Below, piece after piece: positions 1 through 6,164 of a stretch of 11,742 bases of DNA. The DNA lies in the NCBI GenBank assembly GCA_964628195.1, contig CAZVPF010000069.1:1-11742 (forward strand). Direction: 5' to 3'. Position 1 is the first letter of the stretch, and the number at the start of each line of letters is the position of its first letter. Source of the stretch: CAZVPF01 sp964628195 (GTDB lineage: Bacteria; Planctomycetota; Phycisphaerae; Sedimentisphaerales; Anaerohalosphaeraceae). The translations under genes were made by a program, and so were the position numbers. Under the pieces are notes generated by a model that had not been told where the DNA came from, searched no databases, and saw only the letters and a program-made list of their open reading frames with translations.

Positions 1-1
1 C

Positions 2-358
2 TATACTATCAAAATCTTACTTCTTTGCACGATTTTACTTGGGAAATACGGGTTTGTAATGGTTCACGCGTGGAGCTACGGGATGGGCGAGGTAGCCGAA
101 ACAATCAGCCGACTGGACTCGAATGTTCGGGTCGTAACCCCTGTTGAGTTGATCGAGCAGATACACATGCATTTGTCTCCGTGCGGGACCGCTCCGGTTA
201 AATCGGACATTGACGGCGACTGCGAGGTGAACATTAAAGACTTTTCCTATGTAGCTGAAGACTGGATGACAGTTGGAAATACGAACACCGACCTTTGGGA
301 GGACGGCAAGACCGACGAAAAGGACCTTGTGGAATTTTCACGAGCCTGGCTTAAATAG
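2..358 (+). CDS. C-terminal part of a secreted protein with a dockerin-like tail (5' end outside window)
   Basis: This is the 3' end of a larger gene; the frame stays open to the left window edge. From about position 50 it reads as good protein (FVMVHAWSYGMGEVAET, then NVRVVTPVELIEQI), which resembles the end of GxGYxYP-type putative glycoside hydrolases; that family call is tentative. It is followed by a Ser/Pro linker and an Asp-rich dockerin/EF-hand-like tail in two half-repeats. The first carries DIDGDCEVNIKDF and a following DWM; the second carries EDGKTDEKDL and ends AWLK. Such tails are common at the C-termini of exported planctomycete proteins and usually serve in calcium binding or surface attachment. 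The first ~17 codons (positions 2-50) are AT-rich and hydrophobic, and do not resemble the rest, so a frameshift or junction near 45-50 cannot be excluded. An internal ATG at 59 exists but has no ribosome site and starts inside the domain. Confidence 0.6.
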   Translation, partial: YTIKILLLCTILLGKYGFVMVHAWSYGMGEVAETISRLDSNVRVVTPVELIEQIHMHLSPCGTAPVKSDIDGDCEVNIKDFSYVAEDWMTVGNTNTDLWEDGKTDEKDLVEFSRAWLK

Positions 359-547
359 ATGCGTGGAGACATTACAGTGAGATTTTTTTGCTATCAAATA
401 AATTGTCTTTTCCGTCAGCAAAAATGGCACAGGTTGGTTGTTTGAGTTAAGAGACAGGTTGATCGATTCTTCCCTATGGGGAAGAACTTGAAATCATGTT
501 TCGGCTCCTATAATTAGAGAATAAATCTGAGTATAGGAGTACTTTAA
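359..547. other. Intergenic stretch before the pseudogene scar
   Basis: No gene is seen here. It holds a weak inverted repeat (TTTTTGCT at 385-392, AGCAAAAA at 417-424), a perfect 8-bp hairpin TTCTTCCC/GGGAAGAA (467-474, 479-486, 4-nt loop) without a following T-run, and a promoter plus ribosome site listed separately. Confidence 0.6.
486..514 (+). promoter_or_regulatory. Sigma70-like promoter driving the pseudogene region
   Basis: There is a perfect TATAAT at 509-514. The -35 candidate is TTGAAA at 488-493 (15-bp spacer) or ACTTGA at 486-491 (17-bp spacer). A ribosome site TAGGAG (534-539) sits 8 nt before an ATG at 548. The expression signals are intact although the gene behind them is broken. 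Confidence 0.5.
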
Positions 548-850
548 ATGGCAAAATCCAAGAATGTTGTCGCCCAGATCAAAAAGCTCACCCGCCGCAA
601 GTTTTACAATTTCCGGCGGGCTCAAGGCTGTTGTTATTACAGATTCTTTTCAGTCTGTGCTTATGATAGTTGTCTCTGCGATATTGACACTGATAGGTCT
701 TTTCAAAGTTGGCGGTGTTGGAAAACTTGCCGAGTCCGTGCCGTCTGATTACTGGAAACTGTTCCGTCCCGCTGACGACCCGACATTTCCCTGGCTTGCG
801 ATAGTGTTCGGCTGGCCGGTAGGTGCGATATATTTCTGGTATACTGGGAA
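548..850 (+). pseudogene. Sodium:solute symporter (SSS family) internal fragment, frameshifted
   Basis: From about 591 to 845 one frame encodes a clear internal piece of an SSS-family Na+/solute symporter: FTISGGLKAVVITDSFQS, then two hydrophobic stretches (SVLMIVVSAILTLIGLF; PWLAIVFGWPVGAIYFWYT) separated by a loop with PADDPTFPW. In full-length SSS proteins (usually 450-600 residues) the TISGGLKAV motif follows roughly the first third, so the N-terminal helices are missing. The well-placed ATG at 548 (with its own ribosome site) reads MAKSKNVVAQIKKLTRRKF in a different frame and does not continue into the symporter frame. After WYT (about 845) the homologous frame stops. The simplest reading is a decayed transporter with deletions at both ends of the fragment. 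Confidence 0.75.
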
Positions 851-1023
851 TATTCATCGCCGAGTTTGATATCAAAAAACTGCGTAACCGAAGGCGCGAG
901 GCCATCTGGGGCAATGCGTATCGAAAACCGCACCGGTATAAGCTGTTGACATCGGATAGTAAGGACGAAATATGGGATCGGATTGACGGCAACGGAAATC
1001 CATGGGACCACAATAAGAGGTAG
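847..1023 (+). pseudogene. C-terminal fragment, possibly the tail of the same symporter
   Basis: Starting where the symporter frame breaks off, the +1 frame reads GIFIAEFDIKKLRNRRREA and runs to a TAG at 1021-1023, ending NPWDHNKR. A hydrophobic end followed by a very basic cytoplasmic-looking segment suits the end of a last membrane helix plus tail. I infer that it is the C-terminus of the same transporter joined by an internal deletion. I do not recognise the tail sequence itself. Its stop lies 4 nt before the ATG of the sulfatase remnant at 1028, and the AGAGG at 1015-1019 would serve as that gene's ribosome site, so the two were once consecutive genes of an operon. Confidence 0.45.
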
Positions 1024-1027
1024 AGAA

Positions 1028-1318
1028 ATGAACAGAAGGCTATTTAATAAGAAGACATTGCTTTGGCCCACGGGTTTTGGTCTGACCGCAGCGGGCTGCG
1101 GCGAACTTCCGGTTGTTCCTCAGGACAGAAAAGGCAACCAGCCGTTCTGTTTCTGGTACGGATCGAAGGAACCGCACAGGGATTATGAATTTGGCTGAGG
1201 CATAAACAAGGGCGGTAAGAAACTTTCACAGATCAAGACGGTCTTCGATTTCTGGGCTGAAGACGACAGGATCAAGCCGGACCTTTTGGACTGGGCCATT
1301 TTTGAAACTTCTTTGTAA
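1028..1318 (+). pseudogene. Sulfatase remnant (catalytic core deleted, in-frame TGA)
   Basis: The frame opens with MNRRLFNKKTLLWPTGFGLTAAGC, a start of the Tat/lipoprotein kind (paired Arg, hydrophobic stretch, Cys). It then jumps to an internal segment typical of type I sulfatases of the heparan N-sulfatase-like branch: QPFCFWYGSKEPHRDYEFG, stop, GINKGGKKLSQIKTVFDFW, KPDLLDW. The TGA at 1196-1198 falls where this family has Gly-Ser-Gly, so a Ser codon has become a stop. The metal-binding DD motif, the CxPSR formylglycine site and about 150 or more residues between signal and fragment are absent, and similarity ends near 1298. It cannot make an active enzyme. The family is clear from the PFCFWYGS...EPHR block; the subfamily is inferred. 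Confidence 0.72.
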
Positions 1319-1389
1319 GCTTGCTTATAAGCGGGGTCTTTTGCTTGCCCTAAGTCTTTGTTTGCAATGTCTTTATGTTTTATGGGCAT
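1297..1389 (-). pseudogene. Antitoxin-like N-terminal fragment (tentative)
   Basis: On the minus strand an ORF starts at 1389 (MPIKHKDIANKDLGQAKDP, then AYKQAYKEVSKMA) and runs on to 1183 as the antisense of the sulfatase remnant. The first ~31 residues, with a DPxYKxAYxEV-type block, recall the N-termini of small HTH antitoxins of higBA/relBE-like pairs. The remainder is antisense filler, so only a stub survives. Its AGGA-like ribosome site and start codon overlap the tRNA fragment, so the start may be fortuitous. The assignment is weak. Confidence 0.3.
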
Positions 1390-1435
1390 CGGCTTCCTAA
1401 ACCGAAGGTTCCAGGTTCGAATCCTGGCGAGCGTT
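1386..1435 (+). pseudogene. 3' half of a tRNA-Arg (anticodon CCT)
   Basis: A canonical T-arm is present: CCAGG (1411-1415), loop TTCGAAT (1416-1422), CCTGG (1423-1427). Before it are a five-base variable region and an anticodon arm, TCGGC (1389-1393), loop TTCCTAA with CCT at 1396-1398, and ACCGA (1401-1405); four of five stem pairs form and C1393 opposes A1401. The would-be 3' acceptor strand is CGAGCGT (1428-1434), with no encoded CCA. No D-arm and no matching 5' acceptor strand lie upstream, where the sequence is unrelated. This is therefore a half-gene. It may be a recombination or integration scar, because many integrases use tRNA 3' ends, or simply a deletion relic. Confidence 0.7.
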
Positions 1436-1462
1436 GTTCATCTTATCAGATGTTAAATTCTT

Positions 1463-1945
1463 TTATTTTAACTGGGATTTTTGGATTTCCAGCAGTTCGA
1501 AAGAGAGTTCTCCCCGAGGCACTACAGCCGTGAATTTTTCCCCGACCTTTCGGTCCACGATCTCCTGTCCGATTGGGGACTGAACGGAAATGCTTTCATC
1601 GGTGACGTCGGAATCATACATGCCGAGCAGCTGGTATGTAACTATTTTGTCGTTATCGAGGTTTCTCAGCTTTACAACAGTTCCAAAAGCTGCTTTATCT
1701 GTAGGCACCGTGGTGCAGTCGATTGGCTTTGAATAATTGAGTTTTCCGCGGATCTCGGCCATTCTGCCTTCGATGAAACCAAGATTCTGTCGTCCGTAAG
1801 TGTATTCAGCGTTTTCGCTTAAGTCGCCCATTTCGCGGGCATCTTTGACCCGTGCACGGACTTCTTCGGCTTCTTTTCCCAGTCTTTCAAGTTCTTGTTC
1901 GAGTTTTTTACGGCCTGTTTGTGAAATCAAAATCACTTCCGGCAT
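1463..1945 (-). CDS. greA: Transcription elongation factor GreA
   Basis: GreA rescues backtracked RNA polymerase by inserting its coiled-coil into the secondary channel and stimulating cleavage of the RNA 3' end. The N-terminal coiled-coil carries the GreA hallmark REMGDLSENAEYTYGRQ; the acidic D and E at the hairpin tip are the catalytic ones. The C-terminal FKBP-like domain shows SPIGQEIVDRKVGE and ends with ELLEIQK. The start at 1945 gives 160 residues, near the usual ~158. An ATG three codons upstream (1954) lies only about 2 nt after the GGGAG ribosome site (around 1956-1960), which is too close; from 1945 the spacing is about 10 nt. The gene stands alone, with a promoter upstream and only the tRNA/pseudogene scar downstream. 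Confidence 0.95.
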   Translation of the reverse strand: MPEVILISQTGRKKLEQELERLGKEAEEVRARVKDAREMGDLSENAEYTYGRQNLGFIEGRMAEIRGKLNYSKPIDCTTVPTDKAAFGTVVKLRNLDNDKIVTYQLLGMYDSDVTDESISVQSPIGQEIVDRKVGEKFTAVVPRGELSFELLEIQKSQLK

Positions 1946-2027
1946 TTGACTCATTCTCCCTATTAATACTTATTTCGTGCTTTATTTTCACTACACTAAA
2001 AGTACGTGTCGCCTAATACTCTATAGA

Positions 2028-2056
2028 TTTTTACCAGATTTTTGCTGCTGTGTCAA
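2028..2056 (-). promoter_or_regulatory. Candidate promoter of greA
   Basis: On the minus strand a consensus -35 TTGACA (2051-2056) is followed after 17 bp by TAAAAA (2028-2033); a TATAGA-like hexamer lies a few bases further on. It would give a leader of about 75 nt before greA. It lies between greA and the sulfatase stop at 2105, so greA probably has its own transcript. Confidence 0.45.
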
Positions 2057-2104
2057 ATTATAAGTTCAAGAGCAGCTTAGCAATCTTATTCCTCTTGCGT
2101 TGTC

Positions 2105-3565
2105 TCAGTATTGCTTTATGTCGTTGGTTCGCCTGATGTTTCGGCCCGGAACTCCTTCGAGAGTGTCGCCTAGTTCAGTCCGCATTTGTTCGAGATTGTT
2201 AAGAAGGCGGCGAATGATATCGGGGTGCCTGTCGGCAATATTATTGGTTTCGCCCGGGTCGCTGTCCAGGTTATAAAGCGACAGGGGCATGTTCTTTTGG
2301 TTGTATTTACCCATCAGTCCGTCTTTTCCCGGGACAGCAGTATAATTGTAACCGTGAGGCACGTACAATTTCCATTTGCCTGACCGGACGGCTTCGAGTT
2401 TTTTATTGTGATAGAAAAATATTTTATCGTGTGGAGATTTGGCGCCAGGCTTATCAAGCAGTAGGGGGGTTATGTCCCGCCCGTCAAGTTTGTAACCGGG
2501 CAGCCTGACTCCGCTTAATTTTGCGAAAGTCGGATAAATATCCATGGATGTCACCGGTTCACTGCAGAGGGTATCCGGTTTGATCTTTCCCGGCCAGTGC
2601 ATAATGCATGGCACGCAGTGTCCGCCCTCGAAAGACGTAGACTTTTCACCGCGCAGGAGCCCTGTCGAGCCTGCGTGATTACCCATTACCGCCCACGGGC
2701 CGTTGTCGGAGGTTATTACGATGAGCGTGTCTTCGTCAATTCCAAGGTTAGTCAGTTCGTCCGCTATTTGCCCTATTGACCAGTCAAGTTCCATGATCAC
2801 GTCTGCGTACAGACCTCTGCCGCTTTTGCCTCGAAACTTCTCGGAGACACCGAGGGGCACATGAGGCATCGAATGGGCCAGGTATATCATGAATGGCTCG
2901 GACTTGTTTGCTCGAATAAATTCAAGCGTTTTTTCAGTGTAAAATGTGGTCAGTTTGTCTGGGTCTGGATTTATCTCAACAGTGTCATAGTTGTGCAGCA
3001 GGCGAAGCGGAGGCCATTTCTCTATTACCTCGGCCCATATCTTATATATTTTTGCCGATTCAGGTTTCATGTCATGGCTGTAGGGCAGCCCCCAGAATTC
3101 GTCGAAGCCCTGGCTGGTCGGCAGGAACTGCGGCTCGTGACCGAGATGCCATTTCCCGATGCAGGCCGTCTTATAGTCCCGGGCTTTGAGCATCTCAGGC
3201 ATGGTTATTTCTTCGGGGCTAAGGCCTGCGGTCATGTCCGCATTGATATTCCAGGACAGCCCGACCCTTTGCGGATATGAGCCTGTCATTATCGCCGCCC
3301 GGGAGGGGGCGCAGACCGAAGCAGCCATGTAGAAGTCGGTGAATATCTTGCCTTTTTCGGCAAGCCGGTTCATGTTGGGCGTGTAATTGATGTCGGGGTT
3401 GAACGGTCCTGTGTCGCCGTACCCCATATCGTCCATGAGTATCAGGATGAAGTTGGGTTTTTTCTCCGCAAGGTTTTGTTGTTTTTGGCCCTCAGCTATA
3501 CAGCCGTTAATCGCGATTGCGGATATACCTGCTGCCGCTGCTGTTAAGAATGATCTTCTGTCCAT
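2105..3565 (-). CDS. Type I sulfatase, Tat/lipoprotein export signal
   Basis: This is a formylglycine-dependent sulfatase that hydrolyses sulfate esters, probably on a polysaccharide, outside the cytoplasm. The N-terminus MDRRSFLTAAAAGISAIAIN is a twin-arginine signal followed by a lipobox-like INGC (Cys22). The metal-site pair is MDDMGYGD (Asp45, Asp46). The active-site motif CAPSRAAIMTG has Cys85 as the formylglycine precursor, so an FGE maturase must exist elsewhere. GKWHLG (Lys138, His140), HSMPHVP (His235), SDNG (Asp287, Asn288) and RGEKSTSFEGG (Lys308) complete the pocket. At 486 residues it is full length and every expected catalytic residue is present. It lies 33 nt after the beta-helix gene on the same strand with a GAGAAA ribosome site, so they are likely co-transcribed. 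The substrate cannot be read from the sequence. Confidence 0.95.
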   Translation of the reverse strand: MDRRSFLTAAAAGISAIAINGCIAEGQKQQNLAEKKPNFILILMDDMGYGDTGPFNPDINYTPNMNRLAEKGKIFTDFYMAASVCAPSRAAIMTGSYPQRVGLSWNINADMTAGLSPEEITMPEMLKARDYKTACIGKWHLGHEPQFLPTSQGFDEFWGLPYSHDMKPESAKIYKIWAEVIEKWPPLRLLHNYDTVEINPDPDKLTTFYTEKTLEFIRANKSEPFMIYLAHSMPHVPLGVSEKFRGKSGRGLYADVIMELDWSIGQIADELTNLGIDEDTLIVITSDNGPWAVMGNHAGSTGLLRGEKSTSFEGGHCVPCIMHWPGKIKPDTLCSEPVTSMDIYPTFAKLSGVRLPGYKLDGRDITPLLLDKPGAKSPHDKIFFYHNKKLEAVRSGKWKLYVPHGYNYTAVPGKDGLMGKYNQKNMPLSLYNLDSDPGETNNIADRHPDIIRRLLNNLEQMRTELGDTLEGVPGRNIRRTNDIKQY

Positions 3566-3598
3566 GACCGATTTCTCGTTCTTAGTACATCCACCTTG

Positions 3599-5854
3599 TT
3601 AATTCGCCATGCCGCCGGGACCGACATCTTCAATATTAAACATGACAAAACCGGGAATATCTTTAACAAGGGTATCCGGTGTGTAAACTATTTTGCCTTC
3701 CCGAAAACTTATCCCCGGCTCAGCAATGACACTATGCTTCTCTATACCGAGCTGCTGATGCTCCCTAAGCTCTTGCCTTTGCCAGTCTGGGTCTGTCGTG
3801 CAGTGATAAACATTGAAATCGGCCCTGCATTGATCAAGGTGTGCCGGAGCACTGTAAGCCTTATGATATTCATATGCATGCCTGCCGGAATCGTCGGTTA
3901 TAAATATGTTTCGCTGCATTGTCGATCCGGTGACCGGTCCCTGTCTCATTAGGATGAAAGAATTATACCGCTGCCTTTTGGGTGTACCGGTGTTAATCAT
4001 TATATTGTTTGTAAAGTGGTTTGTCTTCTTATTGGTAAACGCCGGGCACACAGTGTCCAAAATAAGGTTCTGCGTGAAAAGTGTTTTGTATTGTACGTCG
4101 TCGGCACGGATAGCGCTTTGTGCACCGTGGCCGGTAATGTCGTGTACGAAGTTGCGTTTAACAGCATTATTTGCACCACAGCCCGAAATATAGATAGCGT
4201 TACCGTCTCCGAGCGACTGCATTACATTATGTATTTCGTTGGCTTCCACGAGATTATTTCGGCCATGCAGGAATATCTCTGTTTTATGCCAGTCAGGCAT
4301 ATCATCATTGACATTGACCAGCTTATCCACTTCCTCCCAGCGGATCGTCTTTGAGCATTCTGCTTTGCCCTTTCTGTCCCAGATTATCCTGCCGCTTACC
4401 ACGATGCCTGTATAGGGAGTATTATAAACGAGGTTATGGCTTATGATATTGCTGCCGCTTTGCCATGCGAATATACCGGGGCTGTGGGAATAAGCCTGGC
4501 CGATGTCGTGAATAGTGTTGCCGCGGACTATATTAAAGCAGTTGACGTCCTTTGTACCCGGCCCGTAGCCTGCAAGCAGCACTCCCACGCCGCCAAGGTT
4601 TTCAAATGTGCAGGACTCGACCTTATTGAACTTGCTGTGCAGGTCCAGCCGGATACCGCCGGCGCGGCTTTGTATGAACTTGCAGTTGGTAACGGCACAG
4701 TTCTCCGCGCCGCGGATACGGAACATGCAGCTCGGTTCGTCGAACATCTCCCAGTCGTGCTGAAGCCCCCAGCCGAGATTGTTCACCGGCCAGGTATATC
4801 GGTCCGCGCCGGTAAAGGTGATGCCGTCAAATACGATATTTCTTGCCGGCACGTCCTTGCTGAGGTGGTAGTTTATGTCGCCTTCGATACGAACGAGCTC
4901 GGTTAGCATCGCAGCTCGGATGTCATCGGGTTTCTTATCATCGGTTGGCCAGAGGTATATCTTCCCCGATGAGGCGTCGTAGACCCACTCGCCGGGTTCG
5001 TCAAGGACAGTTATGGAGTTTAGAATCCATGCGTTGTCGGCATTGCGGTCGCTAAAAAGACTGCTGACCGGATATGTTGTAAGATATTCAAGCCCTATCT
5101 GGCGGTTTTGGAAGTCGACGGACTTGACGGGAATTATATTCATAGTCCAGGGAACGCTTGCAAATAGATATATTTCGACATTCGCAAGTGAGGGCATTTG
5201 CTTTACCGTGCCTTTCGGGAATGTTACCGAGTCTCGATAGTCGTCGATTGACCAGACTTCACGAAATTCGGTGAATCCGTTTACGTGTTCTTCTGTTTTG
5301 AACCCATCTCCCCGGGCGCGTCTGAGAAGCTTGCTGCCGTTGTAGAGGGTGCGAAACTCAGGCCCAGCCGGAACGTCCGCCGACCATATATGACCTTCCG
5401 CTTGACTGGGCAGACCTTTGACGCTTTCGGCTTTTTGCCAGCCGGTTATTCGCCGCCAGGAACTTATCACCGGCTCGGTTTCAGGATAACTTGTGAAGAC
5501 CACGCTATAACCGTTTCGGCCCGAGTCTTTCAGCCCAAGTACAAATGTGCTGTCAAGGTTATATGTGCCGCCGTCGAGCATAACGATAATGTCACCGTCC
5601 ATGCCGGTTGTCAGCTTTCGGACTTCCGTTCGGGCCCGGCTGAGAGTTTTGAAAGGTCCGTCGGTCTGGTCGGCATTTACTTTTGAAAGGCTGCCGGACC
5701 ACTCGTCGCTGCCGTTTGGAGACACGTAGATCACAGCCATCGTGTTCGACAGGCGAAACTCGGATTCAATGGCTTTTTGTTCTGTGCAAGAGGTAAGCAG
5801 CGGGGCAGTCAAAATTAGGCTAATTGTGGTAAGCGACTTGAGAAATAGTTTCAT
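3599..5854 (-). CDS. Lipoprotein right-handed beta-helix enzyme, GH141-like
   Basis: The protein has 751 residues and begins with a lipoprotein signal (MKLFLKSLTTISLILTAPLL, then TSC with Cys23). The mature start, IYVSPNGSDEWSGS then DGPFKTLSRARTEVRKL, is the typical opening of extracellular right-handed beta-helix carbohydrate enzymes. It continues with DIIVMLDGGTYNL and a jelly-roll-like insert (ITGWQK, IWSADVP, RTLYNGSKLLRRARGDGF). The central part, about residues 330-640, has repeated short strands with Asn ladders (NCAVTNCKF, NKVESCTFENLGG, IVRGNTIHDIG, NIISHNLVYNTPYTG, NAVKRNFVHDITGHG). This layout resembles GH141 (alpha-L-fucosidase/xylanase) and related families. I place it there only tentatively and cannot name catalytic residues. 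It is the first gene of a unit with the sulfatase, which suggests joint attack on a sulfated glycan. AAGGA lies about 6 nt before the start. Confidence 0.85.
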   Translation of the reverse strand: MKLFLKSLTTISLILTAPLLTSCTEQKAIESEFRLSNTMAVIYVSPNGSDEWSGSLSKVNADQTDGPFKTLSRARTEVRKLTTGMDGDIIVMLDGGTYNLDSTFVLGLKDSGRNGYSVVFTSYPETEPVISSWRRITGWQKAESVKGLPSQAEGHIWSADVPAGPEFRTLYNGSKLLRRARGDGFKTEEHVNGFTEFREVWSIDDYRDSVTFPKGTVKQMPSLANVEIYLFASVPWTMNIIPVKSVDFQNRQIGLEYLTTYPVSSLFSDRNADNAWILNSITVLDEPGEWVYDASSGKIYLWPTDDKKPDDIRAAMLTELVRIEGDINYHLSKDVPARNIVFDGITFTGADRYTWPVNNLGWGLQHDWEMFDEPSCMFRIRGAENCAVTNCKFIQSRAGGIRLDLHSKFNKVESCTFENLGGVGVLLAGYGPGTKDVNCFNIVRGNTIHDIGQAYSHSPGIFAWQSGSNIISHNLVYNTPYTGIVVSGRIIWDRKGKAECSKTIRWEEVDKLVNVNDDMPDWHKTEIFLHGRNNLVEANEIHNVMQSLGDGNAIYISGCGANNAVKRNFVHDITGHGAQSAIRADDVQYKTLFTQNLILDTVCPAFTNKKTNHFTNNIMINTGTPKRQRYNSFILMRQGPVTGSTMQRNIFITDDSGRHAYEYHKAYSAPAHLDQCRADFNVYHCTTDPDWQRQELREHQQLGIEKHSVIAEPGISFREGKIVYTPDTLVKDIPGFVMFNIEDVGPGGMAN

Positions 5855-5880
5855 TTCGGTTCCTTTTGATAACTTTTAAC

Positions 5881-5912
5881 CTGTTATTTAGTGCGAATTG
5901 CAAAAATAACAG
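5881..5912 (-). promoter_or_regulatory. Perfect inverted repeat upstream of the beta-helix/sulfatase unit
   Basis: The arms are CTGTTATTT (5881-5889) and AAATAACAG (5904-5912), exact complements 14 bp apart, and the spacer contains GCGAATTGC. The repeat lies 27-58 nt before the ATG at 5854. It could be an operator for a dimeric regulator or a hairpin in the leader; no T-run follows, so it is not a terminator. Confidence 0.5.
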
Positions 5913-6005
5913 AATGAGTTTGTATTTTCAATTATTTATTATGCTATAAATTTCCCAAAAACACGATTTATTCCAGGCTCAGACGTGGTGCAGGCAAAAA
6001 ATTGG

Positions 6006-6034
6006 TTGCATTTGAAGTATTAACACTGTATTAT
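6006..6034 (+). promoter_or_regulatory. Sigma70-like promoter of the leader RNA / DUF4914 unit
   Basis: TTGCAT (6006-6011) and TATTAT (6029-6034) are separated by exactly 17 bp. Transcription would start near 6041, about 125 nt before the DUF4914 start codon and just upstream of a run of hairpins. Confidence 0.5.
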
Positions 6035-6038
6035 ATCG

Positions 6039-6112
6039 CTTTAACGATAAAGTTCCCTGTTGGGGAAAGTTTGCCCTGGCTGGCAGGGCCGTTGACTGCC
6101 TGCCGGTTTTTT
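6039..6112 (+). ncRNA. Candidate structured leader or small RNA ending in a terminator
   Basis: Between the promoter and the DUF4914 start are several stems: CTTTA/TAAAG (6039-6043, 6048-6052, loop ACGA), TTCCC/GGGAA (6053-6057, 6063-6067), GCCCTG/CAGGGC (6073-6078, 6084-6089), and an intrinsic terminator (6080-6106 plus T-run). The third stem shares bases 6080-6089 with the terminator's left arm, so the two cannot form together. This suggests either an attenuator controlling the downstream gene or a ~72-nt independent RNA. I match it to no known riboswitch. Confidence 0.4.
6080..6112 (+). terminator. Rho-independent terminator in the DUF4914 leader
   Basis: CTGGCAGG (6080-6087) pairs with CCTGCCGG (6099-6106) over 8 bp with one T-G wobble and an 11-nt loop, followed directly by TTTTTT (6107-6112). 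It reads on the plus strand, where no protein gene ends upstream, and lies 52 nt before the next start codon. Confidence 0.65.
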
Positions 6113-6164
6113 ATGCGCTTGAAAGTTCGTTCAGCTAACAAATATTAGAAAGCAGAACTCAATT

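Larger units (their letters stand above)
5855..6164. other. Divergent intergenic region with regulatory elements
   Basis: These 310 nt separate the beta-helix/sulfatase unit (leftward) from the DUF4914/aroC unit (rightward). No protein gene is seen. The left half holds an inverted repeat close to the leftward start. The right half holds a promoter, serial hairpins and an intrinsic terminator reading rightward; each is listed separately. Confidence 0.7.

Noticed and set aside
467..486. Perfect hairpin TTCTTCCC/GGGAAGAA as a terminator of the dockerin-tailed gene
   Set aside because: No T-run follows on the plus strand and the next promoter begins at 486; it is only a hairpin of unknown use.
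1196..1198. TGA in the sulfatase remnant as a possible selenocysteine codon
   Set aside because: The family has Ser at this Gly-Ser-Gly position, no SECIS-like stem is seen just after, and the gene is already missing its core.
1946..1954. greA start at 1954
   Set aside because: The GGGAG ribosome site ends about 2 nt before this ATG, too near for use; the ATG at 1945 has normal spacing.
2861..3280. Plus-strand ORF of 139 codons inside the sulfatase
   Set aside because: It is antisense to conserved sulfatase blocks and shows no ribosome site or recognisable motif; the same holds for the other long ORFs antisense to the sulfatase, beta-helix and aroC genes.
6039..6052. ACGA-looped hairpin like one half of a guanidine-II (mini-ykkC) riboswitch
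   Set aside because: That class needs two such hairpins with ACGR loops; no second one lies nearby and the stem here is AT-rich.
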